From Zerene cesonia (lineage: Eukaryota > Arthropoda > Insecta > Lepidoptera > Pieridae), in NCBI RefSeq assembly GCF_012273895.1, contig NC_052128.1, positions 310,001 to 374,000 on the forward strand: a DNA stretch of 64,000 bases, in the 5' to 3' direction. Made by a program: the position numbers and the translations under genes. The notes beneath the pieces were generated by a model. That model was given only the letters and a program-made list of their open reading frames with translations, had not been told where the DNA came from and ran no database searches. How positions within the stretch are numbered: the stretch's first letter is position 1; every line of letters begins with the position of its first letter. This document shows positions 12,114 through 23,113 of the stretch, piece after piece.

Positions 12114-12288
12114 CTTAAAACGATGAAGGAAAACGTCGTGAGGAAACCAGCATGTCCAAGAATGAAAAGTTTGACGACATGTGACATCTGCCAACCCGCT
12201 CTTGGCCAGCGTGGTGGATTATGGCCAGAACCCTCATAGGAAGCCTGTATCTAAACAGTGGGAGCATATATGTGCTGATGATGATGAA
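12114..12288 (+). mobile_element. SINE family A, 3' half only
   Basis: Starts abruptly at CTTAAAACGATGAAGGAAAA, the middle of the full element, and runs to the GCTGATGATGATGAA tail. The tRNA-derived head is absent. The copy at 60272 starts within two bases of the same internal point. Confidence 0.8.
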
Positions 12289-14539
12289 ATGTCAAAATAT
12301 CATGCATTAGGAAGAATTTTATCAAAAATATTGACTCGTTTCTTGTAAATTGACTGTATTATACTAAATATTGTTGTACTGTATTGTATTTATGTATGGG
12401 AGATCGCAAAAAACAATACAATTAAACAATTTCCATGTCGACAGCCCTACGCTTGCATAATTTTGAACGTAACCCCGTTTTGAATTTACCTTTGGTATTT
12501 CATCCTTGTAAAAATATCCCTCCTTGGGGGATGAACTTTGAAACGGTTTCAAAGAGCCATTTTATCATAAGTCCGGAACTGTACCAGTAGGAACGATTAA
12601 GATGATGTACGGTGTGCAGACTGCAGACCAGCGAGTTGGCGTCTATTATGCAACAGCTGATATTGGAGTGGCCGAGAAGCTTACGAACAATTCTTAGAAA
12701 TAAGTTAATACGGTCTGTTTGTTACACTAAATACATTCAGCCAATAGACATATATGGTTAATAGGTATTACTACATGACAGTTTACACGTCTTGTTTTTT
12801 TTCTATTTTGTATATTTGGTATACATTGCACTGTTTCCAGCGATATAGCTGCCTAATGTATTGCATTTTTTTTTATGCGTGCATTCCTTATTGTTATCTT
12901 ATTAAATGTACAATTTAACTAGATATTTTACATAGGTAAGTCATGTTTTTGTTCTACTATTTTGAAATTGATTTGTGTAGAGTAAATTTATGTTTAACAT
13001 TGCCTGTTAGCTTTCCAATATTATTTTGATAATTGTGTATTAAAGTCAAAACCAAGATCCTTCTTTGTCCAATATTTAGTAACTATTTCATATTTATTTA
13101 AAAAAAGGCGTACCACATAGAAACATAACTCCTTGTTAAAACTATTAAAATATGCATAATATAATCATAAAATATATAGAATATACATTTCTCTTTTTAA
13201 AGCAACATATCTGGCTATCATGGCCTCTATCTTAATGAATTTCATAATCTATCTGCATACTAAATTTTAGCCAAATCTGTTCAGTATATTACGCTTTACA
13301 TATTGTACACACGTGTAGAATTTATTCAGTAAGACGTTAATATAATATTTCAGTATAAAATCTATCAGTAAATATACGTGCGTTATATAAAATCATACAA
13401 ATAAACATAGACACATTATTATTTTTGGAAGTCAGTTAAAAGCTAATGACCCGCCCAATTCCCTTATTATTTGTAATAAAAAATTTCTTATCCATATCCT
13501 TCCCCTTATCACTACATTAATACGTTAGTAGAAGACACTACCTCCACTGATGTTAGTGGAGCGATGGTCACTTATCAGGTGGTTCATCAGCTCCTTGGCC
13601 GACTCTGTCATTAAATGTTTATATGTTCTATATAATCTAAATATATATAAATTACATGTTACTATGTTTGTCCTCTATGAACTCCTAAACTACTCAACCG
13701 ATTTTAATCAAATTTGCGTGTACAATTTGATCCAACTTAAAACATAGGACAGTTTATTATTAAAACACAGTTGATATCCGACATGATACCAATTGTGTTT
13801 TTTTTAATAATCTCTTACATAAATTATTTTCCGTTAAGATATAGATGTCGCCTTTCATAACTAGTTAAAACTGGTTTACTTTCCGAATCCAAAAAAAATG
13901 TCAAATCATTTAGAAACGTTGTGCATTCTACGGATTGTGCATTGTTGATCGTACGTTGTTTATTCAATGTTCGACCCAACTACCCTCACTAGTAAAGACT
14001 AGCACAAAGCATTGGCACAAAGGTGCCTGGCTGCAATTTATTATCAACTGACTACATCAATTAGACAGTTGGGTAGAATTGCATTACATTTTATTACGAT
14101 CAAACAAATATTAAACTCAGTCCCCTTATATTATTGCAACTACGATACATGACTGACCGGAGCCGAGGCAGCGTGCAGTTATATATTATATAATGGTATA
14201 TGTTTTATATTCACCACGATACTGCGTAGTTATACCATTAATAAAGTTATTTATAATCAAAACTTGCTCTATACATGCAATTTAAAGTTTAAATAATCAT
14301 CTATCAGGACAATTACAAATTCAAAGCACATTGCTTAGAAATCATACAGCATCTGCGAGTCTAAAACAAGAAGGAAGTCACAAAACCAATTTAACTTTCA
14401 GATGCAGCTTTTACAAGTACAGTCGCTTCCTTCTTAAGCACTTTGAAGATTCTATTTTTACACGCTGTGTGATGTGGTAATGCTTTTATGTCTTTGAGAC
14501 GCTAACTAACACAGGTATCTTCCAAGACAAGGTGTCAAA
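12289..14539. other. gene-free AT-rich stretch with minor repeat fragments
   Basis: Contains the family M retroposon fragment at 13095-13155, a short inverted piece resembling the family B head at about 13540-13610 (TATCAGGTGGTTCATCAGC), and a Helitron-like body scrap at 13655-13747 (CTACTCAACCGATTTTAATC). No gene seen. Confidence 0.45.
13095..13155 (-). repeat. family M retroposon fragment
   Basis: TATTTAAAAAAAGGCGTACC, then CTTGTTAAAACTATTAAAA, matches the poly-A end of the insertion at 46074-46240 in the same orientation. This shows that insertion belongs to a dispersed family. Confidence 0.6.
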
Positions 14540-14540
14540 A

Positions 14541-14655
14541 TTTAGAAATAAAAAACTTTTTAACGGATTTTAAATGCGATTTATTCATTATATTATTAAC
14601 CCGACGTTTCGAACACTTTACAGCGAGCGTGGTTACGGGGGAGACTGTCAAAATT
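14541..14655 (+). mobile_element. family K palindromic MITE, left arm and centre only
   Basis: Starts TTTAGAAATAAAAAACTTTT, then ACGGATTTTAAATGCGATTT, CCCGACGTTTCGAACACTTT and GTGGTTACGGGGGAGACTG. Compared with the complete copy at 39011-39139 the right inverted repeat is missing. Confidence 0.7.
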
Positions 14656-14859
14656 AATACTAGATTATTTCGAGTAATATTCCGTCACTGAGTTACGTTT
14701 TCATGTCTAAACTTCTGAACCGATATTGATTTATTTTATATATGTGATGAAGAGATAATAGATTGTATAGTTTTAAGGTCAAGTGCGAAAGAAGCAGCAT
14801 GTGGAACGATTATTGTTAATTTGAACTTTTCCTATAGTTCTGTTTATCTAGTTTGCATG

Positions 14860-14960
14860 ATATCTATGTTTGTTTGCTGGCGCTAATTCCAGGAACTGCT
14901 GAGCCGATTTAGATTGGTAAAGAGGCAGACCCGAGAAATAAAAATCACACGGGAAGCTAG
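14860..14960 (+). repeat. degenerate Helitron-like fragment ending CTAG
   Basis: TATGTTTGTTTGCTGGCGC, then GGAACTGCTGAGCCGATTTA, ending CACACGGGAAGCTAG. Old and short. Confidence 0.4.
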
Positions 14961-15458
14961 TATTGTATATAAAGCATGTGTGTCGCACCGTAACGCAGGT
15001 AATAAAATCGAAATGTCACAATATGAAACAAAAAAGATTCATCCCCAATGAAGGTCATAAACCTTAAAGTTTCCTCGTAAAGCAGATAGGACCTTTAAAT
15101 TCGGTTACGGGACAAATAAACTAAATCTTACGTCGCGTAAAATTTTCATGACATTGTTTGGCGGGTTTAAGGGTTTTTGTTTGAAAATCTCGACTTTTAT
15201 CGCCACTACGACTTAATATCATAAAATCGTTCACTGCAATAATAGCGATTGGCGAGCTTATTACTCCAGCGCAGATCTTTCTTTATTAAACGCTTTCCTT
15301 GGCTATGCGGTTGTTGGTAAGAGATTGCTTTCAAGAGATAGGATCACCTTCTGCACTTGTTTCTTATGCTTTTCTTTCTTTGTGTACAATAAATGATTTT
15401 TTTATTCGGGGGTTTCTCTTTTACATAATACTCGGGTGCCGGGTACCCTGAAATGAAT

Positions 15459-15587
15459 AATCATCATCAGATCATGAATATGTTATCACTGAAGGGATAC
15501 AGGTCTGATATGAGATTGCAGGCTTTTATCAGTTGGCAGATGTCACATGTCGTCAAACTTTGGATGGTATGGACATTCTGGTTTCCG
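15459..15587 (-). mobile_element. SINE family A, diverged fragment
   Basis: Left end AATCATCATCAGATCATGAA is the SINE tail. The segment TTGGCAGATGTCACATGTCG and GGACATTCTGGTTTCC match the family middle. The head and much of the conserved 'cctcctatgaggg' region are degraded. The frame at 15533-15724 overlaps it and is not a gene. Confidence 0.6.
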
Positions 15588-15781
15588 ATTTAGAATTCCC
15601 GGTCGTTTTATCATTAGTTACTACTTATTTCAATGGCGCAAGGACCCAAAGCGGATCTCGGCCTATGACACCAAGTCTCCAGGTATCGCCCTTTAGCGCC
15701 CTGGTGTTAACATCTTCAACTTGAAGAATATCCAGAACTTTTTGGACATCGTGTCTCCAACGTAGCTCTTTTATATTACAA

Positions 15782-15981
15782 CTAGCTGCGCCACGCGGTT
15801 TCACTCGCGTAAGTCTGTATTCCGTAGGAGTATCGGGATAAAAATTTGTCTATGTGTTATTTCAGTTGTCCTTCTATCTACGTACCCAATTTCATTGCAA
15901 TCGGTTCAGCAGTTTTTGCGTGAAAGCGTAGCAAACATACACACATCCTTACAAACTTTCGCATTTATAATATTAGTAGGA
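15782..15981 (-). mobile_element. Lep1-like non-autonomous Helitron
   Basis: Minus-strand start TCCTACTAATATTATAAATG and end CGCGAGTGAAACCGCGTGGC then GCAGCTAG. The terminal hairpin has a G-to-A and a G-to-T change, so it is weaker than in the copies at 27294 and 52151. Full length, flanked by A and T. Confidence 0.8.
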
Positions 15982-16562
15982 TTATTCATTATATAAGCTT
16001 AAAGATGATAATAACCATTTGAAAAATAATAACGGCAGAATCTATACATCAAACGAATATTTAATTTCAATATTTGCTCTTAATATCGTAAACAGAAAAA
16101 AATAGATCTACCTTATTATACAAAACGTAAACAATACTTTTTTTCCTAATTAACCTGAATCTGCAAAGCCTGATCGTTGAAGTTCGCATAAAACTGTAGA
16201 AAATATGAAAAATACTCTTCAAAACATACACGCAAACATGGTTCCAATTACCGAAACGTTCGGGTTATTATCGCTTCAATGTATTTTTCTATAGACGCTA
16301 TTTGCCTCAACGTTACAGCATAAAGGAATAATGATCAGTAAGAATAGCTGATTGGCAGCCTCATCTAATAGGATAGAGGAATATAATTACGCTGTTGAAT
16401 AGTATCTTAGGTTAATAAATGAAACGATTATGCATAAAATTATCAACTAAGTATATATTACTTTTCGAAAATATTATCACATTAATAGTATAATTTCCGA
16501 TTGACAGAAAAACAGACCTTCTAGAAAAATTTAGAATCATTCTTGAAAGTGAATTTCAACAA
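15982..16562. other. gene-free AT-rich stretch
   Basis: Nothing recognised. Confidence 0.5.
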
Positions 16563-16752
16563 GGCCAGGGTTGGCAGATGCCATAATATGTCGTCGAACT
16601 TTCAATTCTTGGATATGCCGGTTTCCTCACAATGTTTTCCTTCACCGTTTCAAGCAGTGATAATGTGGATAATTTGTAGATAAATTGAAAAACCTTTTTC
16701 TTTCTTCCATGCTCGTCCTGTATTGTACCCCTATTTTCTATTGAAATCTGAC
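16563..16752 (-). mobile_element. SINE family A, tail-truncated and diverged
   Basis: Keeps GGGTTGGCAGATGCCATAAT, TGCCGGTTTCCTCACAATG and TTTCCTTCACCGTTTCAAGC, and a heavily mutated B-box region. The terminal 'catcatcagccc' part is missing on the left. Confidence 0.7.
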
Positions 16753-17111
16753 CAAGCGCTTAATCTGTGGCTTAATCGATTAATCGCTTAATCTCTGCAT
16801 TCAAAATGTTTTTTTGAATTGTATATCATTGATAACGTTGACTTACACGAAAGAAGTTGCAATACATTACGTGAAGGGCAATTTCTTCGATCAATCGATA
16901 CTTGCCTAATCCATTTTCACTTAGGATATGAGTTTTTCAACGAAGCCTCTTGCCGTGTTTATTTATACGACGCTACGAATGTAACCAATGTGAAGGACTA
17001 AGTTTAGATAAGTTTTTGGGTGAGGAAAATATTTATATGAGCGGTAGATGAGAAGATAGGTAGGTTATATACGCAGTACATACAGACATGAAGGCATTTT
17101 CAACTAAGCCA

Positions 17112-17365
17112 TAATGACTCTGCCTCCGACTTCAAAAAGGGGGAGGATATCAAAATACGTATGTTTGTTACCTCATAACTCTTTACTGGGTCGACTGATT
17201 TTTATGATTCTCTTTTTATTTGATAGCCGATCCTGCCATGTGGTCCCATTTATTTTTGGTATAGATCTGGTAATTTGAAAGTGGCTTAATTTTTTGTTGA
17301 AAAATAATTATTGAATAGATAGAGTGATTCAAGGAGAAGGTGTATGTATGTATATAGAATATGCA
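17112..17365 (+). repeat. dispersed repeat family J, longest copy
   Basis: Begins CTCCGACTTCAAAAAGGGGG, then GTTTGTTACCTCATAACTC, TTTTTATTTGATAGCCGATC, CATGTGGTCCCATTTATTTT and a GTATAGATCTGGTAATTTG stretch. This is the best-preserved member of the family here. Confidence 0.55.
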
Positions 17366-17998
17366 TTTACATCCGTGCGAACCCGGGGCGGCCGCTAGTA
17401 TTTTATATTACTTTATATGTTGCTGCATAATATGAGATACCTTTTAACGCAATTATTCAGATATTAGAATTAATTGAGGTTAGATGTTACAAACGATGTT
17501 ATTTTACAGTACTATCATATAAATGAATTAAGGAAACTTAAAAACTACAAAAAAGTTTATATACCTCGAAAAGATTGAGAGAAAACTACAACATCCAGTT
17601 CTTTCCTGCAAAATAACTTTCCGAAACGTCGTACCTTATTATTTAATATACAATAGCGCGTTTAAATGAAGTGTATCTGGAAAAGTTAGAGTTTGTAGTT
17701 TCTTCCAATTTACCTGTTTAGTATCTAGGGAAGAAAATTCCGTATCTAACATTTTTATTAAGTGGAACAGGTGCGGAATATTTTAACATAAGGAGATGAA
17801 GATCACGTGTCGCTCCGTTTATATTTCGATTACGGAATTGGATGTGTCGTGTATCAAAGTATTTACCATGTTTTATAAATAAGAGGTAGCTTTCTACTTC
17901 TTTTTAGCCTATTAAATTAAGATAATGTATTTCTTGTATGTTATTTTACTTTTTAATTTGCCTTATAAGTTAGTGTTAGTAATGTAGACATTCCTATC
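17366..17998. other. gene-free AT-rich stretch
   Basis: Nothing recognised. Confidence 0.5.
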
Positions 17999-18136
17999 AC
18001 ACTAATATTATAAATGTGGAAGTTTATTTGTCTGGATGTTTGTCCGCCAATCACTCTGAAACTTCTGAACGGATTTTGATAAAATTTGGTACACGGACTT
18101 AGCTTGGGTGATAGAATTAGAAGCCGGGGCGAGCGT
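17999..18136 (+). repeat. family E element fragment
   Basis: CACTAATATTATAAATGTGG, GGATGTTTGTCCGCCAATCA, then 'gaacggattttgataaaatttgg' and AAGCCGGGGCGAGCG. Same family as 2917-3107, opposite strand, no clean 3' end. Confidence 0.5.
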
Positions 18137-18540
18137 CTGGTTTAATAAAATATAAATAAATACCACATCTATTTATAATACCGAGTTCTGATTATATGAA
18201 CGAAAAAAGAATCAACCAAATTTTTAACCACATTATTAACTATATAAAATCTCGTATTCGAGTGTTAGGTATCAAAACCCTTAATTTAAATACATTCAAA
18301 GGTTTATTGTCGACAATGAATCGTAATTTACAAACCCTCCAACCTTTTCCATTATTCTGCAATCACTTATTTAGATTCGGATGCGATTCTGAAAGCGGAA
18401 TTATTAAAATGAATATCAGATAGAAAAATTTGTAATCAATTATACAAATTTAACACGGAAATGGCTGTAGATATTCTAGATGCGATATATTTTATAATAT
18501 TTTAAATGTTAACCTAATATTTATACCTATAATAATGTAT

Positions 18541-18747
18541 GTCGACCGCCTCCTTGGTACAGTGGTTAACGCGTGAGCGTAGAACCGAGGGGTCCTGGGT
18601 TCAATTCTCGGTAGGGACGCACAAAAAAAATGTCTCGGTCTGGCAGGACACAGAAGGCTGATCACCTACTTGTCCCTAATGAAAATCGATCAGTGAAACA
18701 GATGTACATCATCTGCCCCATACTAGGGGACACGGGACTTCACTTTT
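18541..18747 (+). mobile_element. tRNA-derived SINE family G, copy 1
   Basis: tRNA-like head with A-box-like TTGGTACAGTGGTTAACGC and B box GGGTTCAATTCTCGG, followed by an A run, the body GTCTCGGTCTGGCAGGACAC and GAAAATCGATCAGTGAAACA, and a GGGGACACGGGACTTCAC end. An 8-bp repeat TAATGTAT at 18533-18540 and 18748-18755 is consistent with a target-site duplication. A second copy lies at 34705. Confidence 0.8.
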
Positions 18748-18755
18748 TAATGTAT

Positions 18756-19374
18756 AGTATTTTATATTGTACATAGGTATGGTGCATTGGGGGAATTTCA
18801 CAGCGATTTTCGGAAACTTATGAATTATTCAAGTAATCGTTTATAATATTGCATGTTAATATACAGGTTTGATATTACATTTACATTTATAAAACAATCA
18901 CTTTTATTAATACCCCAATGCACTTTTGAGCTTGCAAATAAAAAATGCAAATAAAAAAAAAATATGCAAATGATTCAGTCAGTAAAAAGGTATGGGGTAA
19001 CTCACACAAAAATATATAGTCGAATTGATAACCTCTTTCTTTTTAGGTTGGTTGATTAATAAGTTATGTCTAACTTCCTCTTTATAATCGGGTTTATAAA
19101 ACTCCACACCATAAAAGCAAATTTTGTTTGAACTAGCTAATATCGCGTTTCATATTAGCATTATAAATTATGTTGGTACATTCGTATCAATTTGCATCGC
19201 ACTCGGATATCCTCATAATTTGATGTTTATTGTCATCGTCATTGAAATAATTCCTAATTCCAGTTAGTTTGTCGATGACGCAAAATGTTGATGCTGATGT
19301 TGATATACATTAATGGAACAATACGTCATTACGATGGTATTCAGATTTGAACATATGATACGCTTCTTACGTTA
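18756..19374. other. gene-free AT-rich stretch
   Basis: Nothing recognised. Confidence 0.5.
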
Positions 19375-19566
19375 TCCTACTAACATTATAAATGCGAATG
19401 TGTGTGTGTGCGTTTGTTGCTTTTTCACGCAAAAACTACGGAACCGATTGCAATGAAATTTGGTATGTAGATAGCTGAACAACTGGAATAACATATAGGT
19501 AACTTATTATCCCGATATTCTTACAGGATACGGACTTGCGCGGGTGAAACCGCGGGGTGTAGCTAG
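19375..19566 (+). mobile_element. Lep1-like non-autonomous Helitron
   Basis: TCCTACTAACATTATAAATG start, GTGTGTGTGCGTTTGTTGC, ACCGATTGCAATGAAATTTG, and a GCGCGGGTGAAACCGCGGGG then TGTAGCTAG end followed by T. The terminal hairpin is intact. Confidence 0.8.
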
Positions 19567-20246
19567 TCATTACATAAAACTTACCAGCTACGGTGTTCCC
19601 AAACAGTTACGACATTAAGGCACAAGAAAAGAGGGTATGTGTCACGTAAAGGTCAGCACCTGAAAAACCTCTAGTATTATAATACTTGTCATTGTACTTA
19701 TCGTACTATAGTACTTATCAGCTTTGTTGACAACTTAATATGACGCAACCCACCTGCCCCTTCGCTTGCTCTGCCATAAAAAAATAATAAAAAGCAGTCT
19801 ATCGCGATTATTTATCTATTTATATGTTAGAGAGGACAACGGTTCTCCAGAGCTGCTGAATTACAATTAAGGAAAATTTTTAATCATACCTACTGCGATT
19901 TACAATGTTTCAAACCAATATTCATTTCACCAGTTTATTTATAACCATTGTCCGCGGTTTGGATTGAAATTGAATTAATATTATCGTAATTCTCTTTATG
20001 AATATTTTAATAAATTTTAATCAAGACCAAAGCTAAGAGTCGTTATGACTGAAACAATAAAAACCACTTTCAAAACTATACCAGCGGTGAAAACTTCCCT
20101 GCGGTTTGCAGAAGGAATATTATTGATTCGGCATAACTTTAAAAACTTTGCCTGGCATTGTTAGTTCCTAATTAAAAAACGTATATCTTATTTGGACATT
20201 ATTTATGTAATATTTCGTTACTTATGATAATACATTTTTGTATGTG
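19567..20246. other. gene-free AT-rich stretch
   Basis: Nothing recognised. Confidence 0.5.
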
Positions 20247-20570
20247 GTAATAGAGCACGCTTCGGCACGAATTGGACCAGCTCCCACCGGGGAAGTACCA
20301 CACCCCCACAGAAGACCGGAGTGAAATAGCGAACTGCTGTGTTTCGTTCGGTGAGTGGGGGAGCTGGAGGCCCATATCCTTTTCCTTAATCACACACTTC
20401 CACATCCTTCACAGTCGTTTCCTTTATTCCTTTCGTCAATCCTTTCTTAATCCCTTTCCAATTAGAAATCGGCAATCCATTTGGAGAGGCGTAAGGTCGA
20501 TTACAGACCTTCATGGGCTGTGGCAGCTCTTACCATCGATCAGGCGACCCATCAGCTCCATATGTCCATA
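20247..20570 (-). repeat. interspersed repeat family B, copy 4 (nearly full length)
   Basis: Left end AGCACGCTTCGGCACGAATT is the family's 3' end. Then come GGAAGTACCACACCCCCACA, TTCGTTCGGTGAGTGGGGGA, and the head near 20540 as ATCAGGCGACCCATCAGCTC. It belongs to the 'gaggcgtaaggtcg' subfamily, like the copy at 49072, but has lost the second hairpin arm. The open frames on both strands at 20199-20601 are produced by this repeat. Confidence 0.85.
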
Positions 20571-20832
20571 TGTTGAGTCAGTGGTTAAGACCTCGGACTG
20601 AAAGTGAAGAGTCGGGGTTCGATACTGAAGAAGCGTGCAAGAAATATATAATTTTTCCTAATTATCTGCACATTCTCCATAACACAACTGTTCGAAATGG
20701 CAAAAGAATAAAAGTTGGACGACATGTGACATCTGGTAACTCGCACTTGCCCAGCGTGGTGGATTATAACCTGAACTCTCATAGGCGGCCCGTGTCCCAG
20801 TCGTGGAAATAAACATGGGCTGATGATAATGA
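20571..20832 (+). mobile_element. SINE family A, diverged, full span
   Basis: Head GAGTCAGTGGTTAAGACCTC holds a recognisable A box and GGGGTTCGATACTG a mutated B box. The body has TTGGACGACATGTGACATC and CCAGCGTGGTGGATTATAAC, and the tail ATGGGCTGATGATAATGA. It is sandwiched without spacer between a family B copy and a LINE 3' end. Confidence 0.75.
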
Positions 20833-21124
20833 TATCCCCATTCTTCCAGCGGTCGTTGAGGCGCACAGACTCTAGGCACCGCTTTATGGTGGATGTCCCA
20901 TGTATCCCGACTAAGCGGTTCGACTCTACATTCTTTATTCGAACCGCAAGGGACTGGAACATGCGTCCTGAGTCTGTGTTCCCTGACGGATATAATCTGG
21001 GGTTCTTCAAAAGTAGAGTGAACAGGTACCTCCTAGGGAAGCGCGCTCCATCTTAGACTACATCTACGCTTATCAGAAGGCGAGATGGTAGTCAAGCGCT
21101 TCCCCATTCCAAATGCTCAAAAAA
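20833..21124 (+). pseudogene. LINE ORF2 C-terminus and 3' UTR (Jockey-like), 5'-truncated
   Basis: The plus frame ending with the stop at 21054-21056 reads FFIRTARDWNMRPESVFPD and GFFKSRVNRYLLGKRAPS. This is the familiar C-terminus of lepidopteran Jockey-like LINE reverse transcriptases (…TARLWN.LP..VFP…..FK..VN..L…). No catalytic RT motif is included; only the last ~75 residues survive. The 3' UTR has CAGAAGGCGAGATGGTAGTC and AAGCGCTTCCC, also typical. The 5' boundary coincides with the tail of the SINE A copy at 20571-20832. The fragment cannot encode a working enzyme. Clade assignment is by eye; the LINE identity is fairly secure, the exact clade is not. Confidence 0.7.
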
Positions 21125-21847
21125 TAAGACAACACATTTGTAATGTAATGAAGTATTTGTATATCATTTGGATATCATTTGCATCTGGATACAATTTTCA
21201 CAAAAAATTGTATCAATATAAATAAAAAGTCATAATTAGAAACAATATTAACCGTTAAAGGCATTAAATGTATTATAGTATTTTCAAGACACAAATTTCG
21301 ATCCAAATCTCAGAAAAAGGATTTGCAAAATATCTTTAAACTAGAACATTTAACAAGTATATTTTAAACGCAATACGTGTGCATTTGGCTAGTGCTGCCG
21401 CAATAAAAAATTGTAACTTTAGTCCATTTTGTAAAATACACCCCTTTGTACTGCACTGGTAATGGGCCGAATTAAAAACAATTCTATACTTCGCTTTGTT
21501 TTATTGGAGTTGGGATATTTTTGCATAATTCCACCGTTTATTGTAATGACGGTTGGGGTGATGCTATTTTGTTCGATAAAAATTGTTTATTCGTTTGATT
21601 GGGAATTATAGTCGTAAGGGTCGATTTCAATCCTTTCATTATACAGCCATTCCAGAAATGTTTGTGTGTCTCAATTATTGATTAAAGTTAATTATTTATT
21701 GAAAATTATATCTAAGTATCTATCACTTTTTAACATTTTACACGTGACATTCTTAAATTGTTGTGTAATATTTTACTGGACGGATAAACTTTGATATAAC
21801 GGATTAACTGTGATATATTGTATCATGGTCACAGTATATTACCTCCA
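21125..21847. other. gene-free AT-rich stretch
   Basis: Nothing recognised. Confidence 0.5.
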
Positions 21848-22110
21848 TGTTTTTTGTGTGACAGTTGGCAAGGGAGCTGGTTGGTCACCTGAAGTTAGGA
21901 CGTCAGCACCACCCGTTTGCAGAGCTTATATGATTGTGCGAATGGATTGCCAGCTTAAATAGATAAGAGATAGGGAAGGCTTGATGGAGGGGATAAAGGA
22001 AAGGACTGGGAAGGGGAATTGTAGCATGCTACTATTTCATGCTGATCTCCTGTGCCCACCTTCCCACAAGCGTCCTAATTCGTACCGAAGCGTGCTCGAC
22101 TCCCACAATA
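21848..22110 (+). repeat. interspersed repeat family B, copy 5
   Basis: TTTTTTGTGTGACAGTTGGC start, GGAGCTGGTTGGTCACCTGA, GGACTGGGAAGGGG, then a jump to TAGCATGCTACTATTTCATG and the end CGTACCGAAGCGTGCTCGAC. The GGCCTCCGGCTCCCCCACTC block is deleted. Confidence 0.75.
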
Positions 22111-22943
22111 GAATAGATGTTACGTATGTTTTAGTTACTAGTCTGTTTTAGTAAAGTTCTACGGAATCTAGAATACATGGCGTTTGGAATACTGTTCTTG
22201 AAATTTAAAGCAATTACGGACGGTATTTAGTTCACGGATTATAAACAAATATGGTTTCGAATCTAATTTTTTTTATCAAACTTGAAATAAATGAAACGAA
22301 AAACCGTTTTGCTTTTTCTTTGCATATAATCAGAATTACTATTTTTAAATTATAAGTAAATCTACATAGAATAAGAAAAATACGTTCGTTCCGATAGTTC
22401 CTGAATCTCTCCTCCTAAAGATATTCTTATAAACTATTCACAGTACTTATAATAATAATAGGGGTACGAATATTATTAAATATACTATTATTCCAATAAA
22501 ACACAATGTATTGTGATACTCATTTACGTAGATATTAAACTCCAAGACTCGTGTATAAGTATCCCTCTGAATTGCAAGGCGAGACACCTAAAAATTGCTA
22601 CTCTGGTGCAGGATTTATTTTATGCATTTCATATGCTTTTGATAACATTTGTTTCTGCCATGTATAGTGTCACTTTGCATGAAAATTGTGACTCTTGTTA
22701 GCTTTATTTCTGTAGTGTCCGCGTATGTTAAAGAAATTGGACATAAACATATGCGACTTTATTTGATTCTGGTGTATAGATGCTGTTTTGTTTATTATAA
22801 ACCATCACAGTTTTATTCGTCCTTGTTTGTTTCATAGTAAATGGTACATTGGGCGCATTTGATTTGGAATTAATGTTATATGTTAATGATTGTACGAAGA
22901 CAATTTTACACATATTGTTGTTTATTTTATTAGTTGTAAAGGA
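22111..22943. other. gene-free AT-rich stretch
   Basis: Several short overlapping frames exist on both strands around 22500-22980, but none shows domain-like composition or splice context. Confidence 0.4.
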
Positions 22944-23113
22944 CATGAGAGACACGGAGGCCCGTCTTTTCCTCACCTTTCCCAGAACATTCCTTCCATT
23001 CAGTTGTCAATCCTCTCTTTATCCCCTACCCCTTAAAAATGGACAGTGCATGGACGCTCATGGGCGATGGTGATCGCTTACGTGAACCTCCAGCCCAATT
23101 GTCCGCTATGAAA
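22944..23113 (-). repeat. interspersed repeat family B, copy 6 (5' half)
   Basis: GGAGGCCCGTCTTTTCCTCA, TTTATCCCCTACCCCTTAAA, GGCGATGGTGATCGCTTACG and CAGCCCAATTGTCCGCTATG. The hairpin region between 'cagtgc' and 'gctcatggg' is reduced. Confidence 0.7.

Noticed and set aside
20272..21010. Overlapping frames of 99-141 codons on both strands
   Set aside because: Produced by family B, SINE A and the LINE end; only the LINE C-terminus has a recognisable protein pattern.
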